Assembly (NCBI GenBank): GCA_024114885.1
Contig: CP099426.1
Coordinates: 2,170,001 to 2,234,000 of the forward strand
Direction of reading: 5' to 3'
Length of the DNA: 64,000 bases
From: Septoria linicola
Lineage: Eukaryota > Ascomycota > Dothideomycetes > Mycosphaerellales > Mycosphaerellaceae
A program made the translations under genes and the position numbers. The notes under the pieces are model-generated. The model was given only the letters and a program-made list of their open reading frames with translations, made no database searches and had not been told where the DNA came from. Below, in pieces: positions 23,557 to 36,163 of the stretch. The number at the start of each line of letters is the position of its first letter. Positions within the stretch are counted from its first letter, which is position 1.

Positions 23557-26500
23557 GCGTTTCGCTCGCTCCCTACCTATGCCTCTTATACTCTACTCGC
23601 GCCTATATAGGCTATAGTTAGATTCTTACTTCTTACCTACGAGTACTATACGACCCGCTTAGTAGGCGTATATAAATAATATAGTTTACGCTTCGATATG
23701 TTCTAAATACCTTAGTAATTTTCTTACCTTCTTAAATTTAAAGTTTGCCCCTAAATATAGATTTAGCGCTTAGTACTTAGTATCGCCGTATTAGTGCCTT
23801 AGCGTATTAGTGCCTTAGCGCGTTAGTGCCTTAGCGTATTAGCGCCTTAGCGCTTCTATCTTACTATACGCCCGCTTACGCGCTACGCTTCGAATACGTC
23901 TAGTACTATATAGCTACTAATATGTTCTTTAGGTTCCTACTAGTCGTACTCTTTAGGCTAGCTCTACTAGCGGATTAAGTACTAGCGTACGCCCTTTCTT
24001 ACTCGAGTTCTAAGAATCTTCTTAACTTCCTATTTACTCTAGTAGTCCGCGAGTAGTATACTCTCTACCTACGTCTCGCTACCCTTCTAAGGTTCTAGAA
24101 GCGATATATAAAATACGTTATAGATAAGAGCGTCTAGTAGTAGGGCTAAGCGGTACGCCTACTTCCCTACTACGTTAATTACCTTAAAAGGCCTAGTAAA
24201 CTTGTCTACTAACTTCTTCGAAGGAACCTTTAATCGTAGGTTCTTTATCGATAGTAAGACTATATCGCCGACCTTATATTCCTTAGCCTAATACCTATTA
24301 TTAAAGTACCTAGCCTACGCCTCGCTTACTTCTCGCTAGCGTTTACTTAGCGTCTTATAGTTCTTCTTTAATCTTTCTATAGCTTCCTTAGCGGCTAGTA
24401 CCTCCCTTTTAGGAAGCGCGCCTCGAGCTTCTCGCCTACTCGTTACTAGCTCCGGATTAAAACTATATAGTACTATAAATAGTAACATTTTTAATATCGT
24501 ATACGTACTATTATTATATACGAACTCGGCTTGTACTAATAGGTCTGCCTAGTTATCTTACTACTTCGCGTAGTAGATACGTAGGTAAGTCTTAAGCGTC
24601 TAATTCGCTCTTTCGGTTTACTCGTCCGTTTACGGATAGAACGCTATACTTAGCTTACGCTTTATATACGCCTCGTAGTAGAAGTTAGACTAAAACTAAC
24701 TTGTAAATATAGACCCTCTATCGCTAATAATGCTTATAAGTATACTATAATACCTAATTACTTCTAATATTAAGACTCCTATAAGGTTACTACTAGTGTA
24801 CCGCTTCGTAGTTAGTATAAAGATAACTATCTTTATATATCGGTCGATAATAACTAGAATCGTATTATATACGTATACTCCTCGCTTACTTAGTAGAAGG
24901 TCTATAATAAAATCCTAAGTTAATTCTTAGAACGGACGATCCGGTATAGGTAGCGTAGTTAGCTCGCCGTATAGTCGATAGCGACGCGCCTTTGCCTTCT
25001 AGTAACTCCTATAGGATTCTACGTATTATACGATATCCTTAGTTATCTCCAGCTACTAGTACTTCCTTTATACTAGCGAGATAGTCTTATCCTTACTAAA
25101 ATAGCCTACAAGGGTATTATCGTAATATATACGAATTACTTACGTCTATAAGGCGTAGTCCTTAGGTACGTATAGTAAATCGTTTACCTAGAGGTTTCTC
25201 TCTCTTATAGTATATTACTCGAACCGGCCGCTATTACTTATCGCTTACGAGTATACTACGCTTATACTTAGCTTAGCCTATACTAGCGCGCGAGTATATC
25301 TAAGGATCAAGTCTAAGATATTCGTATACGGCTCCTCGCTCTTAGTAATTATACCTACTACTCGTATAGGTATTAAAAACTACTACTATAGGTTAGAGTT
25401 AGTACTTCTCTCTATCGAAGAATACTATTCTTTATAAGTCGTATAGATACGAGCTACGAGCGGTCCGCCTACGTCTCTCGTACTCTAATTATCCTATAGC
25501 TGTAACTTAGTCTATAGAGTAGGTAGAAGGTTAGTTACCTCTACTACCTCCTTAGCGTAATCGCTACGCCTTAACGGCGCGTCGGCTAGGTTTCGCTTAC
25601 TCGCCTAGTACGTTATAACAAAGTCGAATAGGGCTAGGAATGTAGCCTAATAAGCTTACCTACTAGTTAACTTCTTTACGCCTATAAACCTACGAAGGTT
25701 AGTATAGTCGACTAGTACGTCGATCGTATATAGAGCGCCTTCGAGGTACGGCCTCTACGCCTTAAAAGCCTTAACTACTATAAGAAGCTTCTTATCGTAT
25801 ACCTCGTAATTATACTCTATAGTAATTATCTTCCTAGACATAAATATAATAGGGTACTATTTAGACCCGAAGAGTTAGCTAAGGATTATAGCGATTACGT
25901 AATTAGAGGCGTCGCTTTCGACTCGTAACCTAAGCGTAGGGTCGAAGTACCTTAGTAGTAGTACTATAGAAAAACGCTTTTTTAACTTAGTAAACGCCTA
26001 CTTCTCTCGTACGGTCTACTTGAGTAGGCCCGGCTTCTTACCTACTATAGCGCTCTTAGATAGCGCTATAAGTAGAGATACTACTCTAGAGTATTTAAAA
26101 ATAAAACGCTAGTAGAAGTTAGTAAACCTAAGGAAGGATTAAACCTCTACGAGCGTTATAGGCGTTAGCTACGCTACGATTACGTCTATCCTACGTAGAT
26201 CTATCGTAACCTCTCTAGTAGTTACTACGAAGCCTAGGAAATCGACTTCCTTCTACTAGAATTTGTACTTCGCTCTTTAAGTATAGAGCCTAAACTTCTA
26301 GAGACGCGTAAGCACGTCGTATACGTCGCGCACGTAGTCCGTACGGCTCTTACTATAGATAAGGATATTATTAAGGTATACTACGTAGCACGTATCGACC
26401 AAACCTACTAAAGCACGGTTAATATACGCCTAGAACGTAGCTAGAGCGTTAGTTAGGCTAAATAGTATCACCTTATACTAGAAGTAGCTATAGCGCGTAT

Positions 26501-28719
26501 AGAATATAGTCTTCTAGTAGTCGCTAGGCTTGATACGAATCCGATAGTATATATCTATAAGGTCTAGAGTCGTAAACTATATAGCTCCTATAAGCCTATC
26601 TAGCGTCTTACTAATTAGAGGAAGTAGGTACCTATTCTTAATAGTAATTTCGTTTAACCCTCGGTAGTCGACGTATAGCCTTAGTTTACTATCTTTCTTT
26701 AGTATAAATAGGATAGGCGTACTCGCCTCGCTAACGCTACGCTCGATCTAATCGTACTTAAGGCCTATAGTAAGGTACTTCTTTAGTTCCTCTAGCTCCT
26801 TACCCGACTAGTAATATAGCGGCCTAAAGGGCAGAACGGTACCTAGACGTAGCTTAATCGTATACTCCGCGCTATCTACTAGCTTGCTCCTTATCTCTTC
26901 TATCGGGTTTAGAACGTTAGAGAACTATTAGAACTTAGGAGGAAGAGGGTCAAGCTCTTCGCCTTCGCCTATCTTACTTATTACTACTATATATATAGTT
27001 AGTATATACTTCAAGTCCTTGAAAAACTTATAGGCTTCTCTAACCTTAACGTTTTTAAAAGTATCGCTATAGGTCTACTTATCTAAGCCGCTATCGACTC
27101 GTATACGATAAGCACGCCTCTATAGCCGACCTAAGATTATATTAGAGGTTAGTATATCGTAGGTATAAAAGATTACGCCTACTATACGCTCTACTCCTAT
27201 AGAGTCTACGAGCCGTACGCGTATATAGTATACGCTATAATAATACCCTAATTCCCTAGTAAATAAGGTAGCTAGGAGTAAGGCGGTATTAGTTCGAGCT
27301 ATAATACTGTATTATAAGACAAAGGATCTTAATACTACGTTAATATTAGTAGTATTATTAAGGAGGAATTAGGCTAGCTTAAGCCTATCCTACGCCTCGA
27401 CTACGCCCTCTAGGTAAGTCGTATTTACGACTTATATAGGGAGGTATATATCGCTACTAAGCTTAGTGTCTAGAGATCGTAGTCCTTCTCTAACACCTTT
27501 TCTTTTTTTAGTATCTCTATAGTAACCTTACGTACCGATAGCTTCTTACTATCGTCTTAGGCGCTTCGGTTAGGGTAGATAGAATTAGTACTAATATGCC
27601 CCTTCTACTTATAGCTATAGTATTCTAAATACTTATAGCCTATAATAGAGTAGGTAGAACCTTTGTCGCTAGAGTAACGTGTATTATTCCCTCCTAGACT
27701 ATCGTCTCGCCTACGCGTAGGAGCGTCGCTCTCTACGCGCTTACGCTTCGAGTACGTATCGTAGTCCCTATTACTCTAGCTTCCGCTCTAGTTATACCGT
27801 ATAGGAATTACTTTATCGGCTTACTCTAGGCGCCTTACTAACGTAACTAAATTAGCGCGCTTACTAGGCATAGTATAATTCTTAATAATCTCTCGTCGAA
27901 GCGCTAGCTTTAACTTTACGAGGAGCTAGCGTACTAGCTACGCTTCGGTGTAGTCGCCTAGTTAAGACTCTAAGTAGCCTAGCTCTATAGCGAACTAACG
28001 TACCTCTTAGCCCTTACTCTATTAGGCCTTCTTATACTCGACCGTTACGAGGATCGTACGATTCGCCTAATCCTCGATAACGTCGTAGATAAAGCGCTTA
28101 AACTTAGTCTAAGTATAGTCTAGAGGTATTACCTTAGAGTGTTCGTTATACTAGGTCTCTTACGCCTCGCCTACGAGCTATATAATACTATATAGGACCT
28201 TCGAATCTTCTATACTAAACTCTTATAGACTATTAAGGAAGATTACTTCGAGACTACGAATAAACTTTCTCGCCTCTCGGACTATCTCGCTCTTAAAGGT
28301 ACGAGGTTCTCTAACTTTAGGACCTTTATATCGCGTATACGACGCGCTATCGTGAAGTATACTACTTGTAATACTAGTAGTAGCGTCGTCTTTAGAATCG
28401 CTAATATTAAGAGTACTAGGAGTACTCGAGGATAGAGATTCTAACTCTATAAGGAGCCGATTATTCTCTCGTCGTAGAGCGCGTACCTCTAAGCGACGAC
28501 GTAGTTCCTAGTTCTTAGCTTCGAGCTATATACGCTCTACCTACGCGCCGTCTTTAGTTATACTAGTAGACTCCTACTCCTAAACCTCGTTAGTATCTAT
28601 AGGATTACCTTAATCGTCTACTTCGCCTATTACGAGCCCTAGCGGCGCCGTGCCTACGTTACGTCGAGGAGCTATAGGCCTCTATAGATTACTATCTTTA
28701 GAAGGAGAAGAATTAGAAT

Positions 28720-28891
28720 TATAAAAGAGGTATATAGTAATATATAGAGCGCTCTCCTAATAATACTATTAGGATATCGTAAGACTAATTCTTACCTCCT
28801 TTCGGATATATACGCGTACTATAGTTATATTATACGCTAAGCCTACGAGCCTAAGGCGGGTCTTAGCCTTTAACCTTACCTAGCTCTTATA
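28720..28891 (-). repeat. LTR of Gypsy-2 (right copy)
   Basis: This is the 172-bp partner of 22169-22340. It is followed by the duplicated target CTTAG at 28892-28896. Confidence 0.85.
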
Positions 28892-31621
28892 CTTAGTAAA
28901 GGAGAGAAACTTAATCTAGTAGTAGCTACGTATAGAGTTTAGGTACGAGTAGAACTTCCTCTTCCTTAACTAAGTCTTATATAATAAAGAGATACTTAGG
29001 AACCTTCGTTAATAGTTAAATAAGTATAAAGGCGTCTTCGAAGAGAGCGAGCCTAAAGACTAGGTTTTCTTAGCGTAGTAAAAGTAAGATCGTTTCTATT
29101 AGTAGGTAGCGAATATATTCTCTCGTAGCTAGTACTTTTAGCTATAGAGGAGTAAGAAGACTCCTAGCTCGTAAGGCTTAGGCTTTATTAATACGAACTT
29201 AGATAGAAGACGCTACTAGAACAAGTTTAAGGTAGAGCTCTCGTAGGTCGACGTGTTTAGCTATAAGATAAGAGAGGCACGCCTAGAGGCGAGCTATAGA
29301 CTTGATTAGTACGGATTTATAGTTAAGCTTACTAAAGGAGAGGCCTTTAAAGAACCGACTTACGTGTTCCTAGCGGTAGAGAAATAGCCCTTAATGTCCT
29401 ATAGACTATTACCTTCTTCTAGAAATCTAAGATCTAATAGACGACCCTTCTTCTCTATGCCTAAGAGCCTATCCTTATCTAGTCCTACTCGAAACTCTAG
29501 TTAAGAAAGAGAAGGAGAAGGCAATTTACTTACGACTCTAGAGCCTCGTCTTAGAGATTCCGTATCGCCTAGTACTATATAGAGGCTAAAAGCTTAATTA
29601 GAGAAGTTAACGCTAAGCTCTATAAAGAAGCTCGCGCCTAAACCTATACCGACGTAGGCTCTTCGTAAGAGTAGGAGACTTACTAGAATTCGCGCTAAAA
29701 AAACTATTATTAACTCGATCGAAACTTCTCCTATACCGAGTACTTTAGGTAATAGCGATCTTATATAAGATTAAGTTTTACCTACGACGGAGCCGCTACT
29801 AGGTCTATAACGCCTATCGCTAATCGTACTAGAAGATAATAGCGGAATTAAGCTAGAGAACGACTCGGAGCCTAATCTACGTTACTAGGCTTATATAAAG
29901 GATAGTATTACCTCTAAAGTCTACTACTATATAATCGTTAGTAGAGCTTTTAAAGAAGTCGATAATGTCTAGGAGAAGAAGAAGGTAGCTAAGAGCTACG
30001 CTTTAATTAATGTTCTTCTATACCTTAGCTAGCTTCTTTATAAAGAATATATAACTAAGATAGGTGATACTATAGGTTTAAAGCTACTAAAGACGGCTAA
30101 CGTAACGTATACTCTCTACTAGCGTATTATTTAGATAGGTAGTATAGCTAATCTCTAAGCCCTTATCGCCTAGAATACTCAAAATCGGACGTAGTTTAAG
30201 CTAGAAGCGAATACCTTCTTCTCTAAGCTAGTAGAACGCTCTCGTCGTAGTAAGAAGGGTACTAATACTTAGGAACTAGAAGACGATATTAACGCTCTAA
30301 TACGCGAGGTAGGTAGAAGCTATCTCGGACCCTTTTAGTTCGTAGTAACTAAAGTAGACTTGAAGGTTACTTCTAATATCTATTAGAGAGCTTAGGAGCT
30401 CTTAGACTACGATAGTAATAAGGGTACCTAGACCGATTACGGCTTCCTCTTCTATTCTCCTTCTACTAGAGGCCTATTTTAGATCCTAGACTCTTTACTC
30501 GAAGCTATATAGTATAAGTTTATAGTATATCGATAGTATAATACGGCTATTAGTTAGTATAGTTAGTCTCGTAGTATATAGTACTCGCTATCCTAATAGC
30601 TTCTTCGCTAATATCCTTTACTATAGCTATACTAGCTAGTTACTACTCCGTATACGACTATTAAGTACGTAGCCTACCTATCCGCTACCTTTTATATCTT
30701 CGACGATAAGGCTAGTTCTAACTACCCTAACGGCTTCTAGTATATCGCCTTAAACGAGAATATACTACTTAAGGAGAAGGGCCTTAATTAGGTTTAGTTT
30801 ACGATCTCTCTAGACGATACTAGTAGTAGAGGACGACTTTTACTAACCTCGGACACGATTAGTAATAGGCTCTTTAACTCTAAGGAGGCGAAGTAGCTAG
30901 CGAGGCGTATTATCGCTAATAAGTAAAGCTATAGTATAGGCTTTATCGAGACTATACCTCTAGTAATTACTAACGAAATAAAAGCTAATCTCAAGCTTAG
31001 TTAGAAGAATCCTTATACTAATACGGGCTCGCTAGTTATTTCGTACCCCTATATCCCTTAGCGGTATACTCGTATAGGCGAAGAGTATCGCTTGATTCCT
31101 ATAGTGTTTCTAGCCTACCCTAATAGTCGTACGTTAGATAAGCTGCCTAATAGTAATTACGTTAACGTTCCTACGATCTATAGCGTATATCTCTATCGCG
31201 AGCGGATACTCTTTATAGCTTCTAGTACTATATACTCTATACGAGCGATAAAGCCTTTCGCTATAGAGGTACTATTAACCGGCCTAGGCCCGATTTCCGA
31301 CGCCTTAATAGGCCGAGTTCTATAGGTAGATTAGGTAGTAAGTATAGAAATAAAGAAGCTCTTTAGTATAAGTAAGGAGGAGTTTAAGGTCTATATAACT
31401 AAATAGTAGACTATAGCTAAAGCTTAATTTAATACCGCCTACGCTATAGCTATAGATATTAAGGAGTAGGTATTTAGCGAAGCTAGCTTTATAAGCGTAG
31501 ATAGTAACTTAGAAGTGTTAGTATCGAAGAAGAGAGAGGCCGTTCCTAAGGAAATCTCTAAGAATATAGTAGAAGAGTAGCGTCTAGCGAATAATAATCG
31601 GATCTAAGAAGGTGTTTTTAG

Positions 31622-31646
31622 TAGTTATCGTTAGAAAAGGTAACTA
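31622..31646. repeat. 25-bp palindrome, copy 4 (diverged), before Gypsy-1 3' LTR
   Basis: TAGTTATCGTTAGAAAAGGTAACTA keeps both outer arms of the palindrome seen at 13054 but has a changed centre. It lies about 120 bp before the 3' LTR. Confidence 0.55.
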
Positions 31647-31768
31647 TTTAATAGGCCTCTAATTAAAAGTTTAATAGACTTTAATAGAAGAACTAGCTAG
31701 TTTTAAGTAATTCTAAGTAAGATCTACGAGTAGTTAGGTATCTAGTTAGATACTAAGGAAGGGAAGAT

Positions 31769-32046
31769 TAGTAAGGTAAAGGCCTACTTATATACCGTAC
31801 TTAGTAGTTTTAGTATAAAAGCAAGGTAGTAGCTCGTTTCTAAGATAGCAATATTTACTCTACTTAATTAATTTAATATCCTACAGTCCTAGTATAGGCT
31901 CTTAGTCCTAGGACTACTAGTTTGAGCTCGTTACTACCGATTAATATACGTATTACAAGACTATTACTCTCCGAACAGGTCTTGTTCTATAGCGACTACT
32001 CTTATACCTGCCTAGGAGGTTAGTATTAAAGTAGTTATTATCTATT
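31769..32046 (+). repeat. 3' LTR of Gypsy-1
   Basis: Partner of 12063-12340, with the same TAGTAAGG start. It is followed by AATAT and then resumed Copia-A sequence (ATTATTTATATC). Confidence 0.85.
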
Positions 32047-35000
32047 AATATATTATTTATATCTACTTAGTATAGAACTAGGTTCTTCTTATAGACTATA
32101 GCTATAAATCCTTTTAGAGTATCCTATCTAACTATAGAGGTAAAAGTTTCTATATAGTCTACTCTATACTTTTAAGAGAACCCTCTTATAACTAGTCTTA
32201 CTTTAAACTTTTTAATAGCTCTATTAAGCTTTCTCTTAATATTAAAGACCTATCTTAAGGTAACTAAGTTAGCTCCTTTTAGTAAGACTACTATAGTCTA
32301 GGTATTATTACTTATAAGTATATCTAGCTCCTTCTAAATAGCTTTTTACTAGAGATAACTCTATTTAGGATTACTTACTACTTTTTTATAGTTCTTTAGG
32401 ATTAGAACCTTCTATTTATATATTCCTACTTCTTTAGTAGCTAAGAATATAATCTCTTTAACTTCCTTTAAGAATTCTAGGTCTTATAGAATACCTAGGT
32501 TAATAGAGCTTATAGCTAAGAAGAAAGCCTAATACTTTAGGAGTATTTCTTTATCTAGCTAACTATCCTAATCTAGCTTAAGCTTAATTAGCTTTAGCTT
32601 CTAGTTAAATCTATTAAGTTCTTAAGATACTTTCCTCTTTCTAAAGGTTTACCTTAGAGCTATCTACTTCTAATCTACCTCTATAGTTTCTTAGATAGAA
32701 TTCTTAGATTCTTTCTTAACTTTCTTTTAGTCTAGGAATTTTCTATACTCTCTTATATCTTCTAGTAGAGGTAGAAGTTATATAAAGAGTTTCTTTCCTT
32801 CCTAAACCTATACTAATAGCTAGAGGAGAGAAAGCTTCTACTAGCTTAGACTAGGAGTACCTAGGGCACTCCTACTAGCTTATAGAGTAGGCTAGCTAAT
32901 AGTTCTTAGCCTTCTAATAGGTCTTCTTTCTAGAGCTAAACTAGAGAGATTCTTAATTTTAATATTTAAGTCTAATTCTCTACCTAGCTTATCTTTAAAG
33001 AAGATTATATTAGTATACTACTTAATAGCTTTTATATCTAGCTCCTAGAACTTCTATACCTTTACTATATTATTATAGTATCTAATAAATATAGTATCCT
33101 TTTCTCTATTTATTAGTTTATTACTCCTTACCTACTAAGGCTATACTCTTATATCTATATATACTATAGCTCTATATCTCTATACTTTAAGGTAGGAGAC
33201 TATTAGTTTAATCCTATTAAAAGCTTTATTAGATAAGAGCTTAAATCTCTTAATATTAGGTCTATTTAGGAGCTTATTCCTTATATATACTTATACTTTA
33301 AGAGCTTCTAGCTAAAACTTAATAGGTATCTTACTTTCTTTAAGTATTACTCTAATAGAGGCCTCTAATATTTAGATAGACCTCTTAACTACTCTATTCT
33401 AGAGTGAATTATAGGCCTTAGTTAGCTTAAGAGTAATTCTAAAGTCCTTCTCCTACTATTTAATTAAAGTAGTAATCTCTCTAGTATTATTAGCCCTTAT
33501 AGACTTAAGGAGTACTACTAACTACCTTTCTACCTTAATCCTCTAGTTCTAAAGAGTAGTTAGTATATCTAATCTAGCTTTAAGTAGAAATACCTATTTC
33601 TTTCTTAAAAAATTATTAATAATCTTAAACTACTATATAAAACCTTTTACTAATAATAGTAATAGTCTATAAATATCTACTAATATAAGAGCTAATCTTT
33701 CAAGTCTTCTTTTAATAGACTTACTTAGGTATTTCTTTATCTTACCTATTATATAGATCCTATACTTATACTCTTCCTAGTTAGGAATTAGAATTCTCTC
33801 CTTTAGGTTAGTAACTTTATAAAGGTTTAAGAGTAACTCTCTTCTAAAGTATATAAATCTTCTATACTATAGCTCCTACTATTTTAGATCCTTCTCTAAT
33901 AGGGTAGTATAGGTATTATTAACCTCTATAGGATTATATAGTAAGTAATATAACTTTTCCTATAAAAGAGGTAATATCTTACTAATAAATAGAATATCTC
34001 TAACTAGCTTAGTCTTTATAACTATTTAGCTATCTAGGAAGGTAAGAGTGAAATTAGGCTTCTAGACTCTAAATTACTTACTAAACTAATCCTATAATAT
34101 AAGATTTACTCTAAGATTAGAAATAAATAGTACTTTATTAAATAGAACTTCTCCTTCTAAGATTCCCTTTATCTATACTAGCCTAGAGTAGGTTATATAG
34201 AGGTATCCTCCTCCTACCTTAATCTATACTTTCTTCCTTAGTAGCTTTACTAATCTAAAGAAGAATAGTTAGTTAGTTATATAGGATAAGGTATAGAAAT
34301 CTAAGAGCTATTCTTAGAGTAATAACTTGCCTTTAGCCTTAATTATAGAATAGGCTAACTTATCTTAGTTATTATCTTCTAATAGGGAATTATTATTACT
34401 TCTAGAACTAGAGTAAGTTCTAGAATTAGAACTAGAACTAGACTTCTAGGCTAAAAATCCTTTCTTTAGAAGCTTTCTAGACTCTTCTATCTTCTAAAGC
34501 TACTTACCTATTTTCTAGATAACCTTCTTTAGCTTATTATATAATAATAACTTATAGACAGCTTTCTTAATATATCTAGTATTCCTTAGTAAAGAGGATC
34601 TTCTAACTCTCTCTCTAAGGAATAATCCCTAAGGGTCCTTCTAGTTCTTAATACTATTTCTCTACTAGGATAGTTTCTTAGTAGTAGAGAGGTTAGGACA
34701 ATCCTTTAACTAGTACTTTCCTTTCTTATAGAGCTAGTATATTAGTAGGGACTTTCCTTAGTAGGGCTACCTAGAATAGAATATAGCTAAACCTATATCT
34801 ATCTTATCTAGATTATCTCTTACCTCTTAGAATTTAAATAGAAGGAGAATAGTATCTATATCTAAGGATAGTTAGGTTATAATAGTATTCTTAGCTACTT
34901 AGTATAATATAGGTAGGGACTATAGGAGATATTTTAGCCTTTTCTCTTAGCTCTAGTAGTAAGCTTCCTAAGGATTAATCTTAGTAATCCTCTTACCTAG

Positions 35001-35881
35001 GCCTCTAAGGTATCTCTATACTTCCTTAATTGTCTTATTAGATAATATCCTAAATATAATAAACTACTTAATTAGACCTATAGTATAGGACTTTAGGACT
35101 CTATTATACTTATTCTAGAGAATTACCTATATCTTAGCTACTAGTATAGTAATATACTATGTCTCTAGCTCTATCTTATTATCTTTACTAATACTATATC
35201 TAATACTAAACCTATATACTATATTGTCTTTTAAGAAGTATTGATTCTAAGTAATATATATCTAGAGGCTAGTATCCTACTAAACTATATATAGGTTCTC
35301 TCTAATAATTAGTTAGCTAATTATCTAGAACTAGTCCTTTCCTTCTAGCTTATCTATCTATAGCTTGAACTATCTCTTCTAGTTAGTTCTGTCTAGGATT
35401 AGAATCCTTTAGCTCTTCTTATCCTCTTAGTCTATTATAGAAATAGGTAAATAGAATAAATAATTAGTAGAATACTTTAGACTAGCTAAGGATTCTAGAG
35501 AAGAGTAATTTCTTATAGTAAGGAGACTAGCTCTAAAGGATAGAGATTCCTCGTATTTAGGAAATTACTAAGACTTAGATCTTTCTCTCTTAGTAGAGTT
35601 TCTATTACTAGGTAGTAGGAAGGCTAAGTAGCCTCTTCTAACTCTAGTAATACTAGGTATAATAGTAGAGAACTAGGCAGGTATTAATAAAGTAGAAATA
35701 TACTACTATCTTATAGAGATCTTTACTAACTTATATACTACTAGGTATAAACTAGCTTCGTTAGTAATATAGTTAGGGAAACTTCTAGGCTCTAAATGTT
35801 TTCTATAAACTATAAGAGATATAAGTAACCTATACTAACATAGGTTACTCCTATTTAGTATATAAACTCGGGCTTATAACC
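32047..35881 (-). pseudogene. Copia-A internal region, upstream half (gag/integrase side)
   Basis: This continues Copia-A after the Gypsy-1 insertion and is collinear with 55860-59677 in Copia-C. In the Copia-C copy the minus strand carries a zinc-knuckle-like QLYKKGKHQLKDCPNL near 58.5 kb, so gag lies at the right end and reverse transcriptase at the left. Confidence 0.7.
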
Positions 35882-36158
35882 TATTAAAAGTAGAGAGCGT
35901 ATTATATACTATATAATATTAAGGAGGGTATAGTATAGTAAAGAAGAATAGGGGATTAATCTTGAACTAACTTATATATATAATATAGTAGTAATATACT
36001 AGAAACTAAATACAAAATTAATTAAGTTAGTTATCTAAGAAGAGAAGAAAGAGAAGCAAGATATACCTCTTACTAAGCCTTAGGTAGATACCTTAGGTAT
36101 CTAGAACTATACTTAGAACTCTATATCTAGACTAACTATCTAGGATATATTCTTAATA
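35882..36158 (-). repeat. right LTR of Copia-A
   Basis: This 277-bp repeat matches 9873-10149 and is followed by the target duplication CTATA (36159-36163). Confidence 0.85.
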
Positions 36159-36163
36159 CTATA

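Larger units (their letters stand above)
22169..28891 (-). mobile_element. Ty3/Gypsy-type retrotransposon Gypsy-2, nested in Gypsy-1
   Basis: LTRs of 172 bp at 22169-22340 and 28720-28891 are bounded by the duplication CTTAG (22164-22168, 28892-28896). Total length is 6.7 kb. The coding order on the minus strand runs right to left: gag with a degenerate zinc knuckle near 27.6 kb (KQKGHISTNS), reverse transcriptase and RNase H at about 25.4-27.0 kb (LRLVDYRGLNEITIKNRYLL; YLNNILIYS; RRFIGVKKLTSKQ), and integrase at about 24.1-25.3 kb ending in a VGDIVLLSIKNLRL block. The strand is opposite to its host element. An opposite-strand frame occupies the space between integrase and the left LTR. Confidence 0.85.
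21780..31615 (+). pseudogene. unidentified long frame between Gypsy-1 integrase and 3' LTR
   Basis: With TAA/TAG read as Gln, a plus-strand frame is readable from about 21.8 kb to the Gypsy-2 insertion at 22168 and resumes at 28897. The two halves join smoothly across the insertion (IRQEGRDLVKGEKLNL). It continues with interruptions to about 31.6 kb. A fully open stretch of 77 codons is at 31092-31325 (IPIVFLAYPNSRTLDKLPN). The frame is rich in Gln and charged residues early and has compact beta-like segments late. I recognise no domain: it does not resemble gag, RT or integrase. It could be an accessory gene of Gypsy-1, or part of a separate element inserted earlier without visible boundaries. 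Confidence 0.4.
12063..32046 (+). mobile_element. Ty3/Gypsy-type retrotransposon Gypsy-1, with nested Gypsy-2
   Basis: The two LTRs are about 279 bp, with a 4-5 bp target duplication ((A)ATAT) inside Copia-A; the uninterrupted Copia copy at 55850 shows the empty site. Without Gypsy-2 it is about 13.3 kb, long for the group. On the plus strand the order is gag (about 13.4-14.7 kb), protease (about 15.5 kb), reverse transcriptase and RNase H (about 17.2-18.6 kb) and integrase (about 19.1-19.7 kb). This is the Ty3/Gypsy order. A further long readable frame follows before the 3' LTR. A second copy starts at 51741. Confidence 0.85.
9873..36158 (-). mobile_element. Ty1/Copia-type retrotransposon Copia-A, split by a nested insertion
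   Basis: LTRs at 9873-10149 and 35882-36158 are flanked by a 5-bp duplication, CTATA, at 9868-9872 and 36159-36163. The internal region is in two pieces, 10150-12062 and 32047-35881, and reads on the minus strand. In the left piece the frame gives a Copia-type reverse transcriptase: SLYRLKQA, then YLLIYNKRKDLIILIYINN, where INN corresponds to the catalytic VDD after G-to-A change. The right piece carries the upstream gag/integrase half. The intact relative at 53658-59954 confirms the join at the insertion point. The order is pol on one strand throughout; all frames are broken. Confidence 0.85.
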
